Counted from the stretch's first letter, positions 29,417 through 40,105 are shown. The stretch: 64,000 bases of DNA from Pectobacterium polaris (GCF_002307355.1 NZ_CP017481.1:4650001-4714000), one strand, 5' to 3'. Made by a program: numbers and translations. Notes: a model not told the origin generated them from the sequence alone.

Positions 29417-30382
29417 TTAATGGATAGCACCGATGCGACTCAAACGTACACCGGTAGGCCATTCACCTTCCTGCTTCTCAAAGCTCATCCAGATAGCAGT
29501 GGCTTTACCGACCAGATTTCTCTCCGGTACAAAGCCCCAATAGCGACTATCCAGACTGTTATCGCGGTTATCACCCATCATGAAATAGTGCCCGGCAGGG
29601 ACAACCCATGTCGCAAGCTGCTGCTGCGATTGCTGATAATAACCACCGAGCTGATCCTGCTGACCCGGCACTAACAGAATATTGTGCGTCACATTACCTA
29701 ATGACTCTTTGCGCGCGCCCATACGAGTCCCTTCCACGCTATTGTCATTGGCAGGCACCTCATAAAAACCGCTGCGCGACTCCAGTCCAGGCTGATTGAA
29801 GGTCTGAACAAAATCGCTAGGCTGAACATTACTGTACGTGACCGCCAGTGCGGTATCACACGCCTGCTGTCCCTGACAGGATGGACGAATCGTCACCTGT
29901 TTGGTTATCGGGTTATAGCTCACGCGATCGCCCGGTACACCAACCACACGCTTGATGAAGTCCACTTTAGGATCGGACGGGTATTTAAATACCACCACGT
30001 CGCCACGCTTCGGGTGGCCGGTTTCGATCAGCGTTTTTTGCGTGAAGGGTTCTTTAATACCGTAGGCAAATTTCTCCACCAGAATAAAATCACCGATCAA
30101 CAGCGTCGGCATCATCGAACCGGATGGAATTTGAAACGGCTCATAAATGAAGGAGCGCACAACCAATACCAAAGCCACGACCGGGAAGACGGATGCGATT
30201 GTTTCAATCCAGCCTGGTTGTTCAATGGCTTTCGATGAAACTGCACCATCAGCCAGATCGGCGCCGCTCATGGCAGCAAATTTCTTCCGGCGAGCAGGCG
30301 CCCAGACGAAACGTTCTAAACACCAGACAATCCCGGTGACCAGCGTCACCAATGCCAGAATTACGGCAAACATATTGGCCAT
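29417..30382 (-). CDS. lepB: Signal peptidase I
   Basis: Protein of 321 residues. It has two N-terminal membrane segments (about 4-22 and 62-80), then the catalytic domain in the periplasm. The nucleophile serine is in IPSGSMMPTL (about 90) and the general-base lysine in DFIKRVVGVPGD (about 145); the conserved box MGDNRDNSLDSRYWG is near 275. It removes signal peptides from secreted proteins. It is 16 bp downstream of lepA in the usual lepA-lepB operon. Confidence 0.98.
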   Translation of the reverse strand: MANMFAVILALVTLVTGIVWCLERFVWAPARRKKFAAMSGADLADGAVSSKAIEQPGWIETIASVFPVVALVLVVRSFIYEPFQIPSGSMMPTLLIGDFILVEKFAYGIKEPFTQKTLIETGHPKRGDVVVFKYPSDPKVDFIKRVVGVPGDRVSYNPITKQVTIRPSCQGQQACDTALAVTYSNVQPSDFVQTFNQPGLESRSGFYEVPANDNSVEGTRMGARKESLGNVTHNILLVPGQQDQLGGYYQQSQQQLATWVVPAGHYFMMGDNRDNSLDSRYWGFVPERNLVGKATAIWMSFEKQEGEWPTGVRLSRIGAIH

Positions 30383-30398
30383 GCCAACTCCTCAGAAT

Positions 30399-32198
30399 TT
30401 ATTTACTGTCTTTGCCGACGTGCAGAATTGCCAGAAACGCCTCTTGCGGCAGTTCGACGTTACCGACCTGCTTCATACGTTTCTTACCGTCTTTCTGTTT
30501 CTGCAACAGTTTCTTCTTACGGCTGACGTCGCCACCATAACACTTGGCCAGTACGTTTTTACGCAATTGCTTAACCGTAGAGCGCGCAATAATGTGGTTA
30601 CCAATTGCGGCCTGAATCGCGATATCAAACTGCTGACGCGGAATCAGTTCTTTCATCTTTTCGACAAATTCACGGCCACGATATTGTGAATTATCGCGGT
30701 GAGTAATCAGAGCCAATGCATCGACACGCTCGTTGTTGATTAATACATCAACGCGCACCATGTCTGATGTCTGGAAACGTTTGAAGCCGTAATCCAGAGA
30801 TGCATAACCACGAGAGGTTGATTTCAGGCGGTCAAAGAAATCGAGTACCACTTCGGCCATCGGAATCTCATACGTCAACGCAACCTGATTACCGTGGTAC
30901 ACCATGTTCGTCTGCACGCCGCGCTTCTCAATACAAAGCGTAATCACGTTGCCCAAATATTCCTGAGGCATCAGCATGTGACACTCGGCAATCGGTTCGC
31001 GCAGTTCCTGAATGTTATTCAGCGGCGGCAGTTTAGACGGGCTATCGACATAAATGGTTTCTTTCGCCGTCGTTTCTACTTCATACACTACCGTCGGTGC
31101 CGTGGTAATCAGTTCCAGGTCGTATTCACGCTCCAGACGCTCCTGAATGATCTCCATGTGCAGCAGACCCAGGAAGCCACAGCGGAAACCAAAGCCCAGC
31201 GCAGTAGAGCTTTCTGGTTCATAGAACAGGGAGGCATCATTGAGGCTCAGCTTGCCTAAGGCATCACGGAATGCTTCATAGTCGTCGGAGCTAATCGGGA
31301 ACAGGCCAGCGTAGACCTGCGGTTTGACTTTCTTGAAGCCCGGCAACGCTTTTTCAGCTGGCTGACGCGCCAACGTCAGGGTATCCCCTACTGGCGCACC
31401 CAAAATATCTTTGATGGCGCACACCAACCAACCTACTTCGCCGCAGTTCAATACATCACGGTCGATCTGCTTCGGCGTAAAAATACCGAGACGGTCAGCG
31501 TTATAAACCTGACCCGTACTCATCACCTTAATTTTATCGCCTTTGCGCATCGTGCCGTTTTTGATACGCACCAGCGACACAACGCCTAAGTAGTTATCAA
31601 ACCAGGAATCGATAATCAGCGCCTGTAGCGGCGCGTCAGGGCTGCCTTCCGGCGGCGGAATATCACGCACCAGACGATCCAGAATATCCGTTACGCCCAC
31701 CCCAGTTTTCGCGGAGCAGCGCACGGCATCGGTAGCATCAATGCCGACAATATCTTCAATTTCCTGAGCAACACGATCTGGATCGGCAGCAGGCAGGTCG
31801 ATCTTATTCAGAACCGGCACCACTTCCAGATTCATATCCAGCGCGGTATAGCAGTTAGCCAGCGTTTGAGCTTCAACACCCTGCCCTGCGTCAACGACAA
31901 GCAGCGCACCTTCACAGGCGGCGAGCGAACGGGATACTTCATAAGAGAAGTCAACGTGCCCAGGCGTATCGATGAAGTTTAACTGGTAGGTTTGGCCGTC
32001 TTGCGCTTTATAATCCAGCGTGACGCTTTGCGCTTTAATCGTTATTCCGCGTTCGCGTTCCAGATCCATGGAATCCAGAACCTGCGCAGCCATCTCACGC
32101 TCGGTTAAACCGCCGCAAATCTGGATAATACGGTCAGATAACGTCGATTTACCGTGGTCGATATGGGCAATAATGGAGAAATTTCGTATATGCTTCAT
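30399..32198 (-). CDS. lepA: Elongation factor 4 (LepA)
   Basis: The frame is open to 32297, but homology begins at the internal ATG (32198), [19 protein letters not shown]. That start gives 599 residues, the E. coli length, and AAGGTAG lies upstream. GTPase motifs: [26 protein letters not shown]-like domains and the LepA-specific C-terminal domain follow. It is a ribosome-associated GTPase affecting initiation and elongation under ionic stress. Confidence 0.97.
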   Translation of the reverse strand: MKHIRNFSIIAHIDHGKSTLSDRIIQICGGLTEREMAAQVLDSMDLERERGITIKAQSVTLDYKAQDGQTYQLNFIDTPGHVDFSYEVSRSLAACEGALLVVDAGQGVEAQTLANCYTALDMNLEVVPVLNKIDLPAADPDRVAQEIEDIVGIDATDAVRCSAKTGVGVTDILDRLVRDIPPPEGSPDAPLQALIIDSWFDNYLGVVSLVRIKNGTMRKGDKIKVMSTGQVYNADRLGIFTPKQIDRDVLNCGEVGWLVCAIKDILGAPVGDTLTLARQPAEKALPGFKKVKPQVYAGLFPISSDDYEAFRDALGKLSLNDASLFYEPESSTALGFGFRCGFLGLLHMEIIQERLEREYDLELITTAPTVVYEVETTAKETIYVDSPSKLPPLNNIQELREPIAECHMLMPQEYLGNVITLCIEKRGVQTNMVYHGNQVALTYEIPMAEVVLDFFDRLKSTSRGYASLDYGFKRFQTSDMVRVDVLINNERVDALALITHRDNSQYRGREFVEKMKELIPRQQFDIAIQAAIGNHIIARSTVKQLRKNVLAKCYGGDVSRKKKLLQKQKDGKKRMKQVGNVELPQEAFLAILHVGKDSK

Positions 32199-32494
32199 TA
32201 TAAAAATTTTTCTACCTTGATATTCCTGAAATTCTTGCCGATGGGCATGCGCATAGGTGAAAACAGCAGCGATGTTATTCCACCTGAATCGCAGCATTCT
32301 ACATGCGAGAAGCGTGAAAACCTAGTCATGTCCAGTGCATTCCCCTTGATTATGACGGTTTTATTTGGAATAGCAGAACAACCAGAGGAAAGCAGGAAGT
32401 AAAGTGTCATTACGTGGCAAATATCGTGTCGAAAGATAACAAGCGAGTAAGCAATGTTTCCGCACCGCGCGCCGCTTACGCTCGAGTGAACAGG

Positions 32495-32947
32495 TCAATT
32501 TTGTAAGAGAGTACCCGGCAGTGCGATTTGCAGGATAACGGGTTCATAACGTTTATTTTTACCTAGCTGCTTCGCCCAGCGCTTCACACCAATAAACGCC
32601 ACGCCACCGCCTAACAGCGCGCCAACAACCGCAGCCAGATCGGTACCGAACAGCGTTTGGCATATCGCTGCCCCGAACAGCAACCCAAACAGCGGGACAA
32701 CATAAACCAGCGCGGCGGAAAACAGTAACCGCCCTTCAGAAATACCCAGCTCCACTTTTTGTCCGATTTCCAAAGGCCGATCGTAAGGAACGTACAGCGT
32801 ATTTTCGGCAGAGAGTCCAAGCTGACTTAATAAACCGGTTCCACACGACGAGCGGGATTTGCAGGTGCCACAGCCCGCACTTGGCTCACACCGCAGCTCC
32901 GCAATTCCATCCTGCCATGACACTACCGTTGCCCACTCTTTAATCAC
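32495..32947 (-). CDS. rseC: SoxR-reducing / sigma-E regulatory membrane protein RseC
   Basis: Protein of 150 residues. The N-terminal cysteine cluster CEPSAGCGTCKSRSSC (about 19-34) is followed by a small beta domain and two membrane segments (about 72-92 and 98-118). RseC assists reduction of the SoxR iron-sulfur cluster and has a minor effect on sigma-E. It overlaps rseB by 4 bp and is the last gene of the rpoE operon. The roughly 300-bp gap to lepA shows no gene. Confidence 0.95.
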   Translation of the reverse strand: MIKEWATVVSWQDGIAELRCEPSAGCGTCKSRSSCGTGLLSQLGLSAENTLYVPYDRPLEIGQKVELGISEGRLLFSAALVYVVPLFGLLFGAAICQTLFGTDLAAVVGALLGGGVAFIGVKRWAKQLGKNKRYEPVILQIALPGTLLQN

Positions 32948-33906
32948 GGTTGCGCCTTCAAAATAATGCTGTCAGCCACACGTTTAGCCGTAGAAGGGGG
33001 AATATCGCCGACGACGGTAATCTCTCGGTTGCCTTTCATGACAGTGTAAATAGAGCGTCGCCCCGTGAGCACAGACTGTTCCTCGCTCACGTCAGAAGAC
33101 GGGCTAATGTTAATCGAAAAGCTGAATAAACCATCGCTATACAGGCGTGTTTCAATCGGAATAGACGAACCTGGCAATACTTTTTTGTTGTGCGACAGCT
33201 CTTTCATCCCGGCAGGCAGCCATTCCGGCACCCAGGTAAAATCACCTTTTTCCGCAGCAGGCGCGGGTAGCGCAGGAGGAAGTTTTATTCCTTCCAGCGG
33301 ACGCATCACGCTCACTACATCATCGTCAACAATCAGTGATGTCGTTAAGAATTGCTCCAGCCGTTTGTCGCCATTGCGATCCTGTAAATCAATGCGCAGT
33401 GGAAGTTTCGAGTCCGCATCAATCCACACCGTATAGCTATAACGTGTGCCATCGCGTGAGATCACCCGAATGCCTGATGCCAGACGATCGGCAATGCGAA
33501 CCCGTCCGTCAGCAGGAACAAAATCATAATAGGGCGATAGCTTCTGGAAATCAGCGAAGACCAGAGAAGGGAGAGAATCAACGATATGGTCGCTGGTGAG
33601 CGTAAACGGCTCAAAACCAGGATCGAAATAGCTGACTTCATTACCCCGCTGCACGATCTCGCGTCGCGGCCCGTCCATAAACAGCAACTGCGCTAAAGCG
33701 CGGTTGTTGACCACAGCATGACGATACCGTACTGACTCGAACCCTTGCAGGGTAATGTTAATAAAGGAAATTTCGTAATTCAGAGAACGAATAGCGCTAT
33801 TCATCTGTTGCAGCGACGCGCCCGGCTCAACATTCTGAGCCGGGGCGAAAGTAGAATAAAACAGACTGCCAATCAGAAAACAGGCGGCGGACCAAACACG
33901 CTTCAT
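32944..33906 (-). CDS. rseB: Periplasmic sigma-E regulator RseB
   Basis: Protein of 320 residues with a signal peptide (about 1-23, ending TFAPAQ) and the MucB/RseB two-domain, lipoprotein-carrier-like fold. It binds the periplasmic part of RseA, shields it from DegS, and is displaced by lipopolysaccharide intermediates. Its start overlaps the rseA stop by one base; its end overlaps rseC by 4 bp. Confidence 0.96.
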   Translation of the reverse strand: MKRVWSAACFLIGSLFYSTFAPAQNVEPGASLQQMNSAIRSLNYEISFINITLQGFESVRYRHAVVNNRALAQLLFMDGPRREIVQRGNEVSYFDPGFEPFTLTSDHIVDSLPSLVFADFQKLSPYYDFVPADGRVRIADRLASGIRVISRDGTRYSYTVWIDADSKLPLRIDLQDRNGDKRLEQFLTTSLIVDDDVVSVMRPLEGIKLPPALPAPAAEKGDFTWVPEWLPAGMKELSHNKKVLPGSSIPIETRLYSDGLFSFSINISPSSDVSEEQSVLTGRRSIYTVMKGNREITVVGDIPPSTAKRVADSIILKAQP

Positions 33907-34553
33907 TACCGGGGCTGTGTTCCTAATGATTGAGTACCGGGAACCTGAATTGCCGCTTGCTGATCGTCCTGCGGCAGAGCGTGCTCGGCATGCAGCCGAC
34001 GCTGTAATTCGTAGTCCTGCAAAATGGCGTTAAGGCGATTGCGCTGCATATCGGATTTTTGTTGGCCGCTGTTAGGGGCAACATTTTCTGACGGCACGCC
34101 GAGGCTCACTGGAGAGGCGGTGCCCATCGCGGGTAAGGTGCTGAACACACCGGATTCCACAACATGTTCGGAAGCATTACCCTGCTGATAATTTTGTACG
34201 CCGACAATCACCGCTAAAGAGACGCAGGCGGCCACACCGACTTGCGTCAGTTGGCTGCCCCACGGGCGGATTTTGTGCCAGAAAGGCATCTTCGTCCACT
34301 CGACAGGTTGTGGCTGAGATTCAGGCTGCGCTTGTGGAACCAAACGAACAGGTTCTTTTTCGATTGCAGCGGCAACACGAGAAGCGATGTCCAGGTGAAT
34401 CACGTTCTCACTCACATCACCACGCATCACATCACGAATCAGATGATAACTTTGCCAACTTTGCTGCAACGTGTCATCCCGTGACAATGCGCCTAACAGT
34501 TCGGAATCTACTGCTTCGCCATCCATTAAAGCGGAAAGTTTCTCTTTCTGCAT
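33906..34553 (-). CDS. rseA: Anti-sigma-E factor RseA
   Basis: Protein of 215 residues. The cytoplasmic N-terminus (MQKEKLSALMDGEAVDSELL) binds sigma-E. One membrane segment (about 98-118, QLTQVGVAACVSLAVIVGV) and a periplasmic domain that binds RseB follow. Stress triggers cleavage by DegS then RseP, freeing sigma-E. It lies 59 bp after rpoE in the same operon. Confidence 0.97.
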   Translation of the reverse strand: MQKEKLSALMDGEAVDSELLGALSRDDTLQQSWQSYHLIRDVMRGDVSENVIHLDIASRVAAAIEKEPVRLVPQAQPESQPQPVEWTKMPFWHKIRPWGSQLTQVGVAACVSLAVIVGVQNYQQGNASEHVVESGVFSTLPAMGTASPVSLGVPSENVAPNSGQQKSDMQRNRLNAILQDYELQRRLHAEHALPQDDQQAAIQVPGTQSLGTQPR

Positions 34554-34612
34554 ACCGACACCCTTACCTTGTCAAATCCATCATTAGTCATGCGGATAGC
34601 TGAAAACGCTCG

Positions 34613-35188
34613 CTAGCGCTGAATAAGCGGTTGTACTTTATTATCAATCGCTTCCCGCGCCCGAAAAATACGAGAACGAACAGTGCCGACGGGACAATCC
34701 ATAATCACGGCGATCTCTTCGTAGCTTAAACCGTCCAACTCACGCAGCGTAATCGCTAAACGTAAATCTTCCGGTAAAGACTCGATAGTTCGGAAAACGA
34801 TGCTTCGTAATTCCTCTGACAACATTAAATTCTCAGGGTTCGATATTTCTTTCAATGCACCCGCATTTTCATAGTTTTCCGCGTCATTGGCATCAATGTC
34901 GCTGGAAGGCGGGCGGCGTCCCTGAGCTACCAGATAATTCTTGGCCGTATTCACTGCGATACGATACAGCCACGTATAGAACGCGCTATCGCCGCGGAAT
35001 GACTCTAACGCGCGATAGGCTTTAATAAACGATTCCTGTACCACGTCCGGCACGTCCCCTTGGGGAACATACCGCGATACCAGGCTCGCTACCTTATGCT
35101 GATAACGAACGACCAACAAGTTAAACGATTTTTGATCGCCTTTTTGGACTCGCTCGACCAGAACTTGATCTGCCAGTTGCTCGCTCAT
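34613..35188 (-). CDS. rpoE: Extracytoplasmic stress sigma factor RpoE (sigma-E)
   Basis: Protein of 191 residues. Region 2 contains DVVQESFIKAYRALESFRG and TWLYRIAVNTAKNYL; region 4 contains YEEIAVIMDCPVGTVRSRIFRAR. It directs RNA polymerase to envelope-stress genes such as degP. The ribosome binding site directly before the ATG is weak, and a short upstream frame overlaps the start by 4 bp, so translation may depend on coupling. A sigma-E promoter lies about 85-110 bp upstream, giving autoregulation. Confidence 0.98.
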   Translation of the reverse strand: MSEQLADQVLVERVQKGDQKSFNLLVVRYQHKVASLVSRYVPQGDVPDVVQESFIKAYRALESFRGDSAFYTWLYRIAVNTAKNYLVAQGRRPPSSDIDANDAENYENAGALKEISNPENLMLSEELRSIVFRTIESLPEDLRLAITLRELDGLSYEEIAVIMDCPVGTVRSRIFRAREAIDNKVQPLIQR

Positions 35189-35253
35189 CCGAGGTAATCT
35201 CTACTCAAACCGTTCTCCACGCGTAAAATAGTACTGCCAGCTATATAAGTCAT
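35185..35253 (-). CDS. Candidate 22-codon leader ORF coupled to rpoE (RseD-like)
   Basis: Reading on the minus strand, an ATG at 35253 follows AGGAG with 10-nt spacing and opens a 22-codon frame beginning MTYIAGSTIL. Its TGA stop overlaps the rpoE start codon as ATGA. An in-frame stop lies immediately before the ATG, so it cannot be longer. E. coli has a leader ORF, rseD (51 codons, from memory), whose translation is coupled to rpoE and repressed by CsrA. This frame has the same position and overlap but is shorter. GGA triplets, the core of CsrA/RsmA sites, occur in its ribosome binding site, inside it and at the rpoE start. From the nearby sigma-E promoter the transcript would begin within its Shine-Dalgarno sequence, so upstream promoters may matter more. 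Confidence 0.5.
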   Translation of the reverse strand: MTYIAGSTILRVENGLSRDYLG

Positions 35254-35270
35254 TTAGAGCAAGCTCCTAA

Positions 35271-35298
35271 TTAGAACCAAGACATCCAATAAAGTTCC
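35271..35298 (-). promoter_or_regulatory. Sigma-E promoter of the rpoE operon
   Basis: On the minus strand GGAACTT, 16-bp spacer, TCTAA: a full match to the sigma-E -35 and core -10 consensus, 83 bp upstream of rpoE. Confidence 0.9.
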
Positions 35299-35574
35299 GA
35301 GTCATCATTTTTCTTTTGCTTAGCGCTGTTACTCGTCTTTGCGATGCGTATCATCACACATTCTCTTCATCACAGTCTTCATCAAAAATGGTCTTCATCT
35401 GAGGCTCTACGCTTCTCAGAGGATGATACGATAAATCTGGGGTATGCGCACGATTCAGCATCCCCCTCCCTTTGCTTATTTATAGTGTAGATAGGCGGCT
35501 AAAAACCAATACAGCAATCAACCATTGGGTGCTACCATCGGATTTCCTCTTCTTTTTGCACCCACGACACGACC
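35299..35574. promoter_or_regulatory. Divergent region between rpoE and nadB
   Basis: 276 bp with no gene. It should hold further rpoE promoters (minus) and the nadB promoter (plus). A TATAGT-like -10 lies at 35480-35485. The motif TCTTCATC occurs three times within about 40 bp (35363-35399). I see no clear NadR operator. Confidence 0.4.
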
Positions 35575-37176
35575 ATGCAAACGACCACTGAATACGTCTG
35601 TGATGTTTTAATCATTGGCAGCGGTGCTGCCGGGCTTTCACTGGCGCTGCGTCTGGCTTCACAAGCCAACGTGACGGTATTAAGCAAAGGCCCACTCAAC
35701 GAAGGCGCAACGTTTTATGCTCAGGGCGGCATCGCCGCCGTTTTCGATGAAACGGACACCATTGACTCCCATATCGAAGATACCCTGATCGCTGGCGATG
35801 GCCTGTGTGAACGGGAAGCCGTTGAGTTTATCGCCAGCAATGCCAAACACTGCGTGCAATGGCTGATCGAACAAGGCGTACTGTTCGATACCGAAACCAG
35901 CACCAGCGGCGAAGAGCGATACCATCTCACACGCGAAGGCGGGCACAGCCATCGTCGAATTCTGCACGCGGCGGATGCAACGGGAAAAGAAGTGGAAAAC
36001 ACGCTGGTGCAGAAAGCGCTATCTCATCCGAATATTCGGATTATGGAACGCTGTAACGCCGTCGATTTGATTACCTCGAATAAGCTGGGTCTGCCCGGCA
36101 CACGCCGCATTATCGGTGCTTATATATGGAACCGTGAACGGGAACGCGTAGAATCCTGCCGGGCGAAAACGGTGGTTCTGGCGACCGGCGGCGCATCCAA
36201 AGTGTATCAATACACCACGAATCCCGATATTTCCTCTGGTGATGGCATCGCCATGGCCTGGCGCGCGGGTTGCCGCGTGGCAAATCTGGAGTTCAATCAG
36301 TTTCACCCGACCTGTCTGTTCCACCCGCAGGCGCGAAACTTCCTGCTAACGGAAGCGCTGCGCGGTGAAGGCGCGTACCTTAAACGTCCTGACGGCACAC
36401 GCTTTATGCCCGATTTCGATGCCAGGGGCGAACTGGCACCGCGCGACGTGGTCGCCCGGGCGATTGACCATGAGATGAAACGGCTTGGCGCAGACTGCAT
36501 GTATCTGGATATCAGCCACAAGCCCGAAGCGTTCATCAAACAGCACTTCCCCACTATCGATGAAAAGCTACAGTCTCTCGGCATCGATCTGACGCGTGAG
36601 CCGATCCCCATCGTCCCTGCGGCACACTACACCTGCGGTGGCGTGATGGTCGATCAGCATGGTCGCACCGACCTTGACGGCCTGTATGCGATTGGCGAAG
36701 TCAGCTATACCGGATTGCACGGCGCAAACCGCATGGCGTCCAACTCATTACTCGAGTGTCTGGTTTACGGCTGGTCAGCCGCTGAGGATATTTTGCAGCG
36801 CTTACCGCAAATCAAAGCGGTGAAAAAGTTACCGGATTGGGATGAAAGTCAGGTCGACAACTCCGACGAACAAGTGGTGATCCAGCATAACTGGCACGAG
36901 CTGCGCCTGTTTATGTGGGACTACGTTGGGATCGTGCGGACGACGAAACGACTGGAGCGGGCACAGCGCCGCATCCAACTGCTTCAGCAGGAAATCAATG
37001 AGTACTACGCTCACTTCCGTATTTCCAACAACTTGCTGGAACTGCGTAATCTGGTGCAGGTCGCCGAACTCATCGTCCGCTGTGCGCTGGAAAGAAAAGA
37101 AAGCCGCGGGCTACATTACACTCTGGACTATCCAGAGCAGTTCGACGCCCCAACGCCAACTATTCTGGTGCCGTAG
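35575..37176 (+). CDS. nadB: L-aspartate oxidase
   Basis: Protein of 533 residues with the FAD-binding start [17 protein letters not shown]. Succinate-dehydrogenase-like active-site text includes [28 protein letters not shown] and [10 protein letters not shown]. It oxidises aspartate to iminoaspartate, the first step of NAD synthesis, before NadA. Divergent from rpoE as in E. coli. Length and start agree with the family. Confidence 0.98.
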   Translation: MQTTTEYVCDVLIIGSGAAGLSLALRLASQANVTVLSKGPLNEGATFYAQGGIAAVFDETDTIDSHIEDTLIAGDGLCEREAVEFIASNAKHCVQWLIEQGVLFDTETSTSGEERYHLTREGGHSHRRILHAADATGKEVENTLVQKALSHPNIRIMERCNAVDLITSNKLGLPGTRRIIGAYIWNRERERVESCRAKTVVLATGGASKVYQYTTNPDISSGDGIAMAWRAGCRVANLEFNQFHPTCLFHPQARNFLLTEALRGEGAYLKRPDGTRFMPDFDARGELAPRDVVARAIDHEMKRLGADCMYLDISHKPEAFIKQHFPTIDEKLQSLGIDLTREPIPIVPAAHYTCGGVMVDQHGRTDLDGLYAIGEVSYTGLHGANRMASNSLLECLVYGWSAAEDILQRLPQIKAVKKLPDWDESQVDNSDEQVVIQHNWHELRLFMWDYVGIVRTTKRLERAQRRIQLLQQEINEYYAHFRISNNLLELRNLVQVAELIVRCALERKESRGLHYTLDYPEQFDAPTPTILVP

Positions 37177-37232
37177 TTCATAAAAAGTAGTTCACTCAGA
37201 AAAGGCAGACGCAGCAACAAAGCGTCTGCCAT

Positions 37233-37979
37233 CTACATAAAGAGATAAAAATCTTTTGTCAGTTGCTGGAAGTCCGTTGAGTAACACCTTTCTGCATCAC
37301 GAATGGCCAATGAGGAATTCAGACATTCTCTTTCCTGACGAGACAGCGCCAGCAAAACGCGATGCGCAGGTTTCTCCTCCTGTTCCGATACGCGAAGTTG
37401 CTGGTGAACGTGCCAATTGTGCTGCTGCGCCAGCGGAATAAAGCTATCTGCAACCAGAACGGGCAGTACAACGCAGAAAAGTCCTTCAGGCATCAGCAGT
37501 TGATGAGCACAGCGCAACAGCGCTTCATGAGTTAACAACGTGGTATAGCGAGCCTGATCGCGCTGAACTGACCCGCACGCGATCCCCGGCGGGAAATAAG
37601 GCGGGTTACTGATAATCAACGAATAGGTGGCGCTTCGCGTCTCAGCAAAACCGACGATATCTTCAGCGTACACCGTTATTCTGTCTGCCCATGGCGAGGC
37701 GGCAATGTTTTCTTTCGCCTGATCGCTGGCGGCACTATCCAGTTCGATGGCATCAATCTGAACGTGTGGTTCAGAACGTTGCGCCAGCATCAGCGCGAGG
37801 AGTCCGGTACCGCTGCCGATATCCAGAATCCGCGTGGCTGAAGACACCGGCGTCCAGGCCCCCAGCAAAATGCCGTCGGTCCCCACCTTCATGGCACAGC
37901 GATCGTGCGCCACAAAGAATTGCTTGAAGGTAAATCCATCCCGACGCAATGTCAGTTTATTATCAGCCTGATGACTCAT
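37233..37979 (-). CDS. trmN: tRNA1(Val) adenine-37 N6-methyltransferase
   Basis: Protein of 248 residues with a Rossmann methyltransferase fold: SAM motif [15 protein letters not shown] and catalytic NPPYFPPG. It matches E. coli YfiC/TrmN (TrmN6), which methylates A37 of tRNA-Val. It is convergent with nadB and divergent from srmB, as in E. coli. Interestingly, three tRNA-Val(TAC) genes, the likely substrates, lie 6 kb away. Confidence 0.95.
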   Translation of the reverse strand: MSHQADNKLTLRRDGFTFKQFFVAHDRCAMKVGTDGILLGAWTPVSSATRILDIGSGTGLLALMLAQRSEPHVQIDAIELDSAASDQAKENIAASPWADRITVYAEDIVGFAETRSATYSLIISNPPYFPPGIACGSVQRDQARYTTLLTHEALLRCAHQLLMPEGLFCVVLPVLVADSFIPLAQQHNWHVHQQLRVSEQEEKPAHRVLLALSRQERECLNSSLAIRDAERCYSTDFQQLTKDFYLFM

Positions 37980-38113
37980 GAAAATAAGATTCCAAACGCA
38001 AACCGCAGTAGCATAGGTGAAACATCAGTACAGGAAAAGTGCCGATGTCTGCTTAAACAGGTGAAGAAATCGGCCAATCCGTCTATAATCGGCGCCCCAA
38101 ATAGAGGTAGACC

Positions 38114-39439
38114 ATGACTGTAACCAATTTTTCCGAGCTTGATCTTGATGAAAGCCTGTTAGACGCCCTGCGCGACATGGGCTACGAGCGCCCAACCGTG
38201 ATTCAGGCTGAGGCGATCCCGCCGGCGATGGAAGGCCGCGACGTACTGGGTTCCGCGCCAACAGGAACAGGTAAAACCGCCGCCTATCTGCTGCCGGTTT
38301 TGCAGCATCTTATCGATTTCCCTCGTAAAAAATCGGGTCCACCTCGTATTCTGATCCTCACGCCAACCCGTGAACTCGCCATGCAGGTGGCCGATCAGGC
38401 GCGAGCGTTTGCAGCGCATACGCACCTGGATATCGCCACGATCACTGGCGGCGTGGCCTACATGAACCACGCGGAAGTCTTCAGTGAAAATCAGGATATC
38501 GTCGTCGCGACGACGGGCCGTCTGCTGCAATACATTAAAGAAGAAAACTTCGATTGCCGCGCGGTAGAAACGCTGATTCTGGATGAAGCGGACAGAATGC
38601 TGGACATGGGCTTCGCTCAGGATATTGAACATATCGCCGGAGAAACCCGCTGGCGCAAGCAAACTCTGCTGTTTTCTGCGACGCTGGAAGGGGACGCGAT
38701 CAAAGATTTCGCCGAGCGCCTGCTCAACGAACCTGTTGAAATCGAATCCGACCCATCGCGTCGGGAACGTAAAAAAATTCTGCAATGGTATTACCGCGCT
38801 GACGATCTCAAACACAAAACGGCACTGCTCTGCCACCAGTTAAAACAGCCGGACGTGACGCGTTCTATCGTTTTTGTACGTAAGCGTGAGCGTGTGCATG
38901 AGCTGGTTGCCTGGCTGCGTGAAGCTGGCATTAACTCCTGCTATCTCGAAGGCGAAATGGTGCAAGCCAAACGTAATGAGGCGATCAAACGTCTCAGCGA
39001 CGGGCGTGTCAACGTGCTGGTAGCAACGGATATTGCGGCACGCGGTATTGATATTAACGATGTCAGCCACGTATTTAACTTCGATTTGCCGCGCACATCG
39101 GACACCTATCTACACCGTATTGGCCGTACCGGTCGCGCCGGTCGTAAAGGCTGTGCTATCTCTTTCGTCGAAGCACACGACCATCTGCTGCTGGGAAAAA
39201 TCAGCCGCTACTTGAATGAACCGCTAAAGCCGCGCGTCATTGAAGAACTCCGCCCAGAGACTAAAGCACCAAGCGCTAAAACGACGGGGAAACCGTCGAA
39301 AAAAGTGCTAGCTAAGCGGCAAGAGAAGAAAGAGAAGGAAAAAGAAAAGGTGAAGGTAAAAGTTCGCCAGCGCGATGCTAAAAATGTGGGTAAGCGTCGT
39401 CAACCAACGCAGAAAACTGACGAACCCTCTGCCAAATAA
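38114..39439 (+). CDS. srmB: DEAD-box RNA helicase SrmB
   Basis: Protein of 441 residues with Walker A APTGTGKT, motif II LDEADRML, motif III SAT and motif VI HRIGRTGRAG, followed by a highly basic lysine-rich tail (about 375-441). SrmB helps early 50S ribosome assembly. A consensus -10 TATAAT lies at 38084-38089, 25 bp before the start, with no good -35. A UUCG-loop terminator follows. Confidence 0.97.
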   Translation: MTVTNFSELDLDESLLDALRDMGYERPTVIQAEAIPPAMEGRDVLGSAPTGTGKTAAYLLPVLQHLIDFPRKKSGPPRILILTPTRELAMQVADQARAFAAHTHLDIATITGGVAYMNHAEVFSENQDIVVATTGRLLQYIKEENFDCRAVETLILDEADRMLDMGFAQDIEHIAGETRWRKQTLLFSATLEGDAIKDFAERLLNEPVEIESDPSRRERKKILQWYYRADDLKHKTALLCHQLKQPDVTRSIVFVRKRERVHELVAWLREAGINSCYLEGEMVQAKRNEAIKRLSDGRVNVLVATDIAARGIDINDVSHVFNFDLPRTSDTYLHRIGRTGRAGRKGCAISFVEAHDHLLLGKISRYLNEPLKPRVIEELRPETKAPSAKTTGKPSKKVLAKRQEKKEKEKEKVKVKVRQRDAKNVGKRRQPTQKTDEPSAK

Positions 39440-39461
39440 AATTTCTATAAAATAGAGATGT

Positions 39462-39488
39462 AAAAAAGGGAGCTTCGGCTCCCTTTTT
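39462..39488 (+). terminator. Bidirectional terminator between srmB and grcA
   Basis: Stem AAGGGAGC, tetraloop TTCG, GCTCCCTT, with A6 on the left and T5 on the right; it serves both convergent genes. Confidence 0.92.
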
Positions 39489-39523
39489 GTTAAGGCTTGT
39501 TTTGTTAAGGCTTAAATTACAAC

Positions 39524-39907
39524 TTACAGGCTTGCGGTAAAAGTACGAGCGATAACGTCACGCTGCTGCTCTGGCGTCAGCGAGTTGAAACGCACAGCGT
39601 AGCCAGATACGCGGATGGTCAGCTGCGGATAGTTTTCCGGATGCTTAACGGCATCTTCCAGCGTCTCACGGCGCAGAACGTTCACGTTCAGGTGTTGACC
39701 ACCTTCTACACGCACTTCAGGTTTGATTTCCAGCGGAATTTCACGATACTCGATCTGACCCAGATCGCTCACCGGAACGATTTGATCTTCGCTATAACCC
39801 GATTTAGCACACACGCAACGCGCCTGTGATTTTTCTTCATCCAGCAACCAGAAAGAATTGATCAGCGCGCTGTCGTTAGCCTTGGTGATTTGAATACCAG
39901 TAACCAT
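39524..39907 (-). CDS. grcA: Autonomous glycyl radical cofactor GrcA
   Basis: Protein of 127 residues. The C-terminal glycyl radical motif [20 protein letters not shown] carries the radical glycine. GrcA (YfiD) can replace an oxygen-damaged C-terminus of pyruvate formate-lyase and is made under low oxygen and acid. The upstream region has two FNR-like sites, matching the known FNR control of the E. coli gene, and a long leader containing tandem repeats. Confidence 0.97.
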   Translation of the reverse strand: MVTGIQITKANDSALINSFWLLDEEKSQARCVCAKSGYSEDQIVPVSDLGQIEYREIPLEIKPEVRVEGGQHLNVNVLRRETLEDAVKHPENYPQLTIRVSGYAVRFNSLTPEQQRDVIARTFTASL

Positions 39908-39937
39908 AATTGCCTCCGTAAAACGGCGTGTTATTGT

Positions 39938-40033
39938 CTTAGTTAAAAACGAACGTAGTTAAAAACTGACTTAGTTAAAAACGGTCTTAGTTAAAACCTG
40001 ACCGAGTTAAAACCGCTATCGGTAAAAAACTGC
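39938..40033. repeat. Five to six tandem 16-bp repeats in the grcA leader
   Basis: Units at 39938, 39954, 39970, 39986 and 40002 follow the pattern CTTAGTTAAAAACNNN, with a decayed sixth at 40018. They lie 31-126 bp upstream of grcA, inside the predicted 5' untranslated region. The period is exactly 16 bp. Confidence 0.85.
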
Positions 40034-40105
40034 CAGATTTCGTAACGATCGTATAAAACTGTTTGTATCTACTCTCTTATATACCAGCCTGATAACGGGA
40101 TATCC

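Noticed and set aside
32199..32297. Upstream extension of lepA to 32297
   Set aside because: The extra 33 residues have no homology, and the ATG at 32198 gives the family length and N-terminus.
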